Below the pieces are notes generated by a model, which had not been told where the DNA came from, made no database searches, and was given only the letters and a program-made list of their open reading frames with translations. The translations under genes were made by a program, and so were the position numbers. From JBMOLK01 sp049325575 (GTDB lineage Bacteria > Bacillota > Clostridia > Acetivibrionales > Acetivibrionaceae), in NCBI GenBank assembly GCA_049325575.1, contig JBMOLK010000183.1, positions 1 to 10,078 of the forward strand: a stretch of 10,078 nucleotides of DNA, in the 5' to 3' direction. Below, piece after piece: positions 6,312 through 10,078 of the stretch. Each line of letters starts with the position of its first letter. The stretch's first letter is position 1.

Positions 6312-7565
6312 ATGAAAAAAACATTTGTGGATTTACAAAAGTTAAAGGAAATTACTAAAGAGTTTCCTACACCTTTTCACCTTTATGATGAAAAGGGCAT
6401 AAGGGAAAATGCAAGAAGGTTAAGAGAGGCCTTTGCATGGAATAAAGGCTTTAAGGAGTATTTCGCAGTTAAAGCCACACCAAATCCCACAATATTAAGG
6501 ATATTAAAAGAAGAAGGCTGTGGTGTGGACTGCTCATCTTATACTGAGCTTCTCATGTCAGATGCAGTAGGGTTTCGTGGTGATGAAATAATGTTTTCTT
6601 CAAACGTAACACCTGAAGAGGATTTTGTACTTGCTCGAAAACTAAATTCCGTGATTAACCTTGATGACATTACACATATTGATTTTCTAGAGGGGGTTGC
6701 AGGTATTCCCGAAACTATCAGCTGCCGTTTCAATCCAGGCGGCGCATTTACTATCAATAATGCTATAATGGACACCCCCGGTGAAGCAAAATACGGCTTT
6801 ACACGTGAGCAGTTAACCGAAGGCTTTAGAAAGCTTCAGGATAAGGGAGTAAAGCGCTTTGGGCTGCATGCATTCTTGGCAAGTAATACTGTAGCCAATG
6901 AATACTACCCTGTGCTGGCAAAAATTCTATTCCAAACGGCTGTTGAATTAAACCGTGAGACAGGAGCACATATTGCATTTATCAACCTTTCCGGCGGTAT
7001 TGGTATACCTTATCGCCCTGAACAGCAGCCAACCGACATTTATGCCGTTGGCGAGGGCGTTCGAAAAGCATATGATGAGATCCTGACCCCTGCTGGAATG
7101 GATGATGTTGCAATATATACAGAGCTTGGAAGATTTATGTTGGGGCCATATGGCTGTCTTGTTACAACTGCCATACACCAAAAGCACATACACAAAGATT
7201 ATATAGGATTAGATGCCTGCGCAGCCAATCTTATGCGCCCTGCAATGTATGGTGCATACCACCATATCACGGTTATGGGCAAGGAGAATGAACCTCACGA
7301 CCATAAATATGATGTTACAGGCGGGTTGTGTGAGAATAATGATAAGTTTGCAGTTGACCGTATGCTGCCTAAAGTTGATATTGGTGACTTGGTTGTAATC
7401 CATGATACTGGAGCACATGGATTTGCAATGGGTTATAACTACAACGGGAAACTTCGTTCTGCAGAAGTTCTACTAAAAGAGGATGGAACAGCGGAACTGA
7501 TACGCCGTGCAGAAACGCCGGCCGATTACTTTGCAACATTTGATTTCACAGGCATTTTTAAATAG
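6312..7565 (+). CDS. lysA: Diaminopimelate decarboxylase
   Basis: The 417-residue PLP enzyme of fold type III converts meso-diaminopimelate to lysine and CO2 in the cytoplasm, the last step of lysine synthesis. Visible motifs, numbered from the ATG at 6312: YFAVKATPNP with PLP Lys54, FGLHAFLASNT (183-193, in place of the HIGSQ seen in many LysA proteins), glycine-rich LSGGIGIPY (227-235) for the PLP phosphate, ELGRFMLGPYG (271-281, the EPGR equivalent), GLCENND (338-344) with Cys340 that completes the partner active site, and GAHGFAMGYNYNG (367-379). The length and motifs fit a clostridial branch of the family annotated as diaminopimelate decarboxylase. A related carboxylated substrate cannot be excluded. 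An in-frame ATG at 6276 has no ribosome site; 6312 follows AAAGGAA at about 11 nt. It lies 86 bp downstream of the TrmB-family gene, and a stem-loop ends the unit. Confidence 0.93.
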   Translation: MKKTFVDLQKLKEITKEFPTPFHLYDEKGIRENARRLREAFAWNKGFKEYFAVKATPNPTILRILKEEGCGVDCSSYTELLMSDAVGFRGDEIMFSSNVTPEEDFVLARKLNSVINLDDITHIDFLEGVAGIPETISCRFNPGGAFTINNAIMDTPGEAKYGFTREQLTEGFRKLQDKGVKRFGLHAFLASNTVANEYYPVLAKILFQTAVELNRETGAHIAFINLSGGIGIPYRPEQQPTDIYAVGEGVRKAYDEILTPAGMDDVAIYTELGRFMLGPYGCLVTTAIHQKHIHKDYIGLDACAANLMRPAMYGAYHHITVMGKENEPHDHKYDVTGGLCENNDKFAVDRMLPKVDIGDLVVIHDTGAHGFAMGYNYNGKLRSAEVLLKEDGTAELIRRAETPADYFATFDFTGIFK

Positions 7566-7586
7566 GAATAACATTAAAAAGGATAA

Positions 7587-7648
7587 GTGCTTTTTAACAT
7601 TTGGCTGGATGAAAGCCAGTTATGTTAAAAAGCACTATTGTTTTGCCT
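7587..7648 (+). terminator. Stem-loop terminator after lysA
   Basis: AGTGCTTTTTAACAT (7587-7601) pairs perfectly over 15 bp with ATGTTAAAAAGCACT (7623-7637), and an inner TGGCT/AGCCA (7603-7607, 7615-7619) lengthens the hairpin. It is followed by ATTGTTTT, a modest T-tract. It begins 21 bp after the lysA stop. Confidence 0.8.
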
Positions 7649-7725
7649 AAAAATAAGTACTATCATTAATCGGCGCTAGGACTCTGCATTGAACTGTAGA
7701 TGTAATAATCAGGACATTCATTCCA

Positions 7726-7773
7726 AACATCTCAATGCTTTATATATAACTTACTCTTTAGAGATGTTACAAT
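7726..7773 (+). promoter_or_regulatory. Extended -10 promoter with flanking inverted repeat
   Basis: TGTTACAAT (7765-7773) is an extended -10 element (TG, one base, TACAAT). No good -35 lies 17-18 nt upstream. An 8-bp inverted repeat, AACATCTC (7726-7733) and GAGATGTT (7761-7768), ends inside the -10 and could be a regulator site, although a chance repeat of this size is quite possible. It would drive the 139-residue membrane-anchored protein gene with a leader of about 80 nt. Confidence 0.35.
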
Positions 7774-7796
7774 AGATTCGTCTATGAAAAAAACAG

Positions 7797-7820
7797 CAAG
7801 ACCAATGAAAATTGGTTTTG
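7797..7820 (+). other. GAAA-tetraloop hairpin in the leader of the next gene
   Basis: ACCAAT (7801-7806), loop GAAA, ATTGGT (7811-7816) is a perfect hairpin. With a G-U pair and the flanking CAA/TTG it extends to ten pairs (7797-7820). It lies about 38 nt before the ATG at 7858, outside the ribosome site, and no run of T follows, so it is more likely a stability or folding element than a terminator. Confidence 0.4.
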
Positions 7821-7857
7821 AGAATACAAAATTGAAGGTGTTGAGGTGAAGCAGCAA

Positions 7858-8277
7858 ATGATCTGGCTTAATAGAAAGGTTTATTTTAAAAAAGTAGTTT
7901 TAACCCTCATTCCGCATAATCTGGAGTTTATTGGTACGTTTGAATTTATCGTACGGGAAAAAAAGATTATAAAGCTCCACGAGGCTGAGGTGCCACAATA
8001 CTGTTTGTATTTGTCAACGGAAACAGGACAGTATGGTACAACAGTAATTGTATCGAAAAAAGATTATGTTTTGGCAAGACTAGGGAAAAGTTACGGTGTA
8101 TGTGGTGTTATTAAAAATATTAAACATGATGATTTTATTTTAATTACAAAAAATACAAATCCAGATAAAGCTATAAAGCAAGCAGTATTAAAATCCTGGG
8201 GGGTTATTTTTTTCATAGCTATGGTATTAGGACTAAGTCTTAGTTTTCCTTTGATTATTATATTCACACTATTATGA
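7858..8277 (+). CDS. Unknown protein with one C-terminal membrane helix
   Basis: The product is 139 residues from the ATG at 7858, which follows the near-perfect ribosome site GAGGTGA by eight bases. A GTG four codons upstream (7846) overlaps that site and is less likely. Residues 1-100 look soluble and rich in short beta strands (VVLTLIPHNLEFIGTFEF; TTVIVSKKDYVLARLG), with no signal peptide. A helix of strongly hydrophobic residues (about 114-138) ends the protein, so it appears tail-anchored with the main domain in the cytoplasm. Cys49 and Cys82 are the only cysteines and form no metal motif. I do not recognise the family. A 28-bp gap leads to a short signal-peptide ORF that may be co-transcribed. 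Confidence 0.75.
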   Translation: MIWLNRKVYFKKVVLTLIPHNLEFIGTFEFIVREKKIIKLHEAEVPQYCLYLSTETGQYGTTVIVSKKDYVLARLGKSYGVCGVIKNIKHDDFILITKNTNPDKAIKQAVLKSWGVIFFIAMVLGLSLSFPLIIIFTLL

Positions 8278-8304
8278 AAAAATTTTACAAGGATGTGTTT
8301 ATAA

Positions 8305-8445
8305 ATGATTAAAAGAAGAAGTTTACTGCCACTATTTCTTGCAGTTGTATTTCTTGCAACTATAATTTTTCCTGCTAATGTTTTAGCAGTTGAGAATGTA
8401 CATAATGTCAATGAAAACATAGGACACAATGTTATTTGTCGGTGA
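8305..8445 (+). CDS. Short secreted-peptide ORF, possibly a truncated gene
   Basis: The 46-codon ORF starts at an ATG with AAGGATG about eleven bases upstream. It begins with a clear signal peptide: MIKRRS, a hydrophobic core (about 7-22), then a cleavage-like ANVLA (24-28) before VEN. Only about 18 polar residues (VENVHNVNENIGHN...) remain before the TGA. Either it is a real small exported peptide or the N-terminus of a longer secreted protein whose body has been lost. Immediately after it, another plus-strand frame is open from 8429 to 8527 (MLFVGELKLD...), as would follow a frameshift or a junction with foreign sequence. It lies 28 bp behind the membrane-anchored gene and could share its transcript. 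Confidence 0.4.
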   Translation: MIKRRSLLPLFLAVVFLATIIFPANVLAVENVHNVNENIGHNVICR

Positions 8446-8652
8446 ACTGAAGCTTGATATTTTTTCCCATGTTATCCCTGTAAGTTCAAGTCTAATAGTG
8501 CCTATTCTTATAAAAAGTATTCCATAGTTCGTATTATGATTTTTATAAAATTCAATATTGACTCACTGTCAACTTGCTGATACAATTATAAAAATTTACA
8601 AAAAAATACTGACTAAAATTTGAATAGATGTCTTATATAAAGGTGGGTAGAG
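8446..8652 (+). other. Intergenic stretch with possible gene or repeat remnant
   Basis: The first part (8383-8562) is open on the minus strand for 59 codons without an early start codon, and a plus-strand frame is open from 8429 to 8527. Neither has a ribosome site that would make it a gene. The second part (8558-8652) holds the promoter and leader of the ABC permease genes. No clear terminator was found here for the upstream genes. Confidence 0.35.
8558..8586 (+). promoter_or_regulatory. Sigma-A promoter of the ABC-2 permease genes
   Basis: TTGACT (8558-8563), 17 nt, then TACAAT (8581-8586), with TG at 8578-8579 making an extended -10. The start site should be near 8593, leaving a 60-nt leader. 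The -35 lies inside the palindrome TTGAC-N5-GTCAA (8558-8572), a candidate repressor site. Confidence 0.75.
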
Positions 8653-9447
8653 ATGAAAAAGTATTTAACCGTTACAAAGAGCAGCTTTATAGCAGGTTTG
8701 CTATATAAAGTTCATTTCTTCTTTCAATTGTTTGGAAATATGACTTATTTGATTTTAATATACTTTCTTTGGAGGTCTATATTTAAGAATTCAGATGGTA
8801 CTATAAACGGTATGACCTTTGAACAGGTATTTATATATCTGGCACTTGCATCCTCAATTCTTCCCATATTTCAGACCTGGATCGAATGGGAAATGTCAGG
8901 CAGTATAATTAGAGGCACAATAGTAAAAGATCTAACCAAGCCTGTAGATTATCAGCTGCTTAACCTATTTGGTGCTTTGGGATTTGCACTTAATAATCTT
9001 GCAACAGTAACAGTACCTTCCCTGGTGATAGTTTGTATAATTGCCGGGTCGTACATAAACCTGGGTGCAAACTTACTGGTTTTTGTTGCAGCGTTAGTAC
9101 TGGCGTATTTAATTTCCTTCGCAATAGACTATTGCATAGGACTAATTTCGTTTTATACCGAGTCAGTTTGGGGTATTATCGTGACCAAAGAAGTTATTAT
9201 TCTTCTATTGTCAGGTGCAGTAATGCCTTTGAGCTTTTTCCCTCAAAATGTAAGGAGTGTTGTGGAATTCCTTCCATTTCACGCAATATTTAATACTCCT
9301 TTGACAATATTGATTTCAAAAGACCTATCGTTTCAAGACTATATTGGCCTTATTTTGAATCAGGCATTTTGGGTGGTCGTACTTTTTGCGCTGGGGAGAG
9401 TTTTTTATATGAAAGCAATAAAAGTAGTAACTGTGAATGGAGGATAA
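8653..9447 (+). CDS. ABC-2 type transporter permease subunit
   Basis: The 264-residue integral membrane protein has about six membrane helices (near 21-41, 56-76, 113-134, 140-165, 178-200 and 231-251). It resembles the uncharacterised ABC-2 family permeases found as adjacent pairs (COG4587/COG3694 type). The segment WEMSGSIIRGTIVKDLTKPV (79-98) between helices two and three corresponds to the WxxxxxGxIxxGxxxKxLxxP pattern of this family, and MPLSFFPQNVRSVVEFLPF (191-209) is the typical loop before the last helix. Members form heterodimers with the next gene product and a separate cytoplasmic ATPase, usually acting as exporters. The substrate is unknown. The ATG follows AAAGGTGGG, and its promoter is at 8558-8586. 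Only four bases separate its stop from the next ATG, so the two are one operon. Confidence 0.9.
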   Translation: MKKYLTVTKSSFIAGLLYKVHFFFQLFGNMTYLILIYFLWRSIFKNSDGTINGMTFEQVFIYLALASSILPIFQTWIEWEMSGSIIRGTIVKDLTKPVDYQLLNLFGALGFALNNLATVTVPSLVIVCIIAGSYINLGANLLVFVAALVLAYLISFAIDYCIGLISFYTESVWGIIVTKEVIILLLSGAVMPLSFFPQNVRSVVEFLPFHAIFNTPLTILISKDLSFQDYIGLILNQAFWVVVLFALGRVFYMKAIKVVTVNGG

Positions 9448-9451
9448 TGGT

Positions 9452-10078
9452 ATGAGAACATTGAGTTTTTATATAAGATTGTATTTTATGATAATTTCTC
9501 AATACATAAAGGTAAGAATGCAGTATAGAGCTGATTTCTTTGTCAGTTCCTTCGGGATGGCTGCTCAAAGTGCGGCAGGAGTGTTTACACTATGGATTTT
9601 GTTTAAGTCTGTTTCAAATCTTGAAGGTTGGGGGTACTATGAGCTTATTTTTATATATGCCTTTTCACTTCTTGCCATAATTCCAAGACAGCTGTTATTT
9701 GATAATATATGGTCTTTGGGAGACCGGATAAGAGAAGGCAGCTTTATTAAGTATTATTTCAGGCCTTTAAATATTATGTTTTATTATGTATCCGAGGTCT
9801 TTGACCTGAAAGGATTAGGCCAGCTTGCTTTAGCTATATGGGCGTTTATATATTCTTCTACCAAACTTGGGCTTGAGTGGAACTTTTTTAAGATAGCATT
9901 ATTGGGTTTGTCTTTATTCAGCTCTTCCCTTATAATGACATCTGTTTTAATTATTGCAGGTTCTACAGGCTTTTGGACAATGCAGTCCCACTCCATATTG
10001 ATGTTTGCTTATAAATTCGAAGCCTTTTCAAGATATCCTGTAACTATTTTTAATAATTTTTTTAGGTTTCTGTTTACA
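9452..10078 (+). CDS. Second ABC-2 type permease subunit (3' end outside the window)
   Basis: The reading frame is open from the ATG at 9452 to the window edge (209 codons seen; the family is about 260). The ribosome site GGAGG (9439-9443) lies inside the end of the preceding gene. Predicted membrane helices are near 28-52, 62-82, 121-138 and 145-170. Between helices two and three, LGDRIREGSFIKYYFRPLNI (89-108) is the equivalent of the conserved segment in the first subunit, and YPVTIFNNFFRFLFT (195-209) matches the late motif of COG3694-type permeases. It is the partner of the upstream permease. The ATP-binding subunit is probably encoded beyond the right edge, or elsewhere, since none lies upstream. 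Confidence 0.9.
   Translation, partial: MRTLSFYIRLYFMIISQYIKVRMQYRADFFVSSFGMAAQSAAGVFTLWILFKSVSNLEGWGYYELIFIYAFSLLAIIPRQLLFDNIWSLGDRIREGSFIKYYFRPLNIMFYYVSEVFDLKGLGQLALAIWAFIYSSTKLGLEWNFFKIALLGLSLFSSSLIMTSVLIIAGSTGFWTMQSHSILMFAYKFEAFSRYPVTIFNNFFRFLFT

Noticed and set aside
8383..8562. Minus-strand open frame of 59 codons
   Set aside because: No start codon near its beginning and no ribosome site, so not called as a gene; kept only as a hint of remnant or repeat sequence.
9784..9996. Minus-strand 70-codon ORF opposite the second permease
   Set aside because: Lies wholly inside the permease frame, has no supporting signals, and is a shadow.

Overview
The window is AT-rich, densely coded DNA with strong Shine-Dalgarno sequences and several near-consensus sigma-A promoters (TTGACA or TTGAAA, 16-18 nt, TATAAT-like). 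Together with the protein families present this points to a low-GC Gram-positive, most likely a member of the Clostridia. The genus cannot be fixed from the sequence alone; a cellulolytic-type clostridium is a guess.

Left end (1-730): two back-to-back promoters. One fires leftward out of the window. The other drives a 149-residue four-helix membrane protein of unknown function. That gene converges on the next operon across a strong bidirectional terminator.

Centre left (730-5264, minus strand): a four-gene operon read from one promoter near 5250. Its order is pspA (ESCRT-III-like membrane-repair protein), a double zinc-ribbon protein with a C-terminal membrane anchor (YdjG-like), an SPFH-domain protein with two C-terminal zinc ribbons (YdjI-like), and a Hanks-type Ser/Thr kinase with a two-helix membrane hairpin. 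It resembles the Bacillus pspA-ydjG-ydjH-ydjI membrane-stress operon, but the YdjH position is empty and a kinase is added. The kinase tail carries a ten-residue motif, S-[IV]-E-D-E-L-x-x-L-K, that also occurs twice at the C-terminus of PspA. This is the most interesting observation in the window: it suggests a physical or regulatory link between the first and last gene products.

Centre right (5371-7640, plus strand): a TrmB-family regulator with its own promoter and an inverted repeat over the start site, followed by lysA (diaminopimelate decarboxylase, last step of lysine synthesis) and a strong stem-loop. The regulator probably controls itself and lysA.

Right part (7641-8652): a 139-residue protein with one C-terminal membrane helix, preceded by a tetraloop hairpin in its leader. 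After it come a 46-codon signal-peptide ORF that looks truncated and about 130 bp of unexplained sequence. The right end (8558-10078) is a promoter followed by two ABC-2 type permease subunits, the second cut by the window edge. Their ATPase is not in the window.
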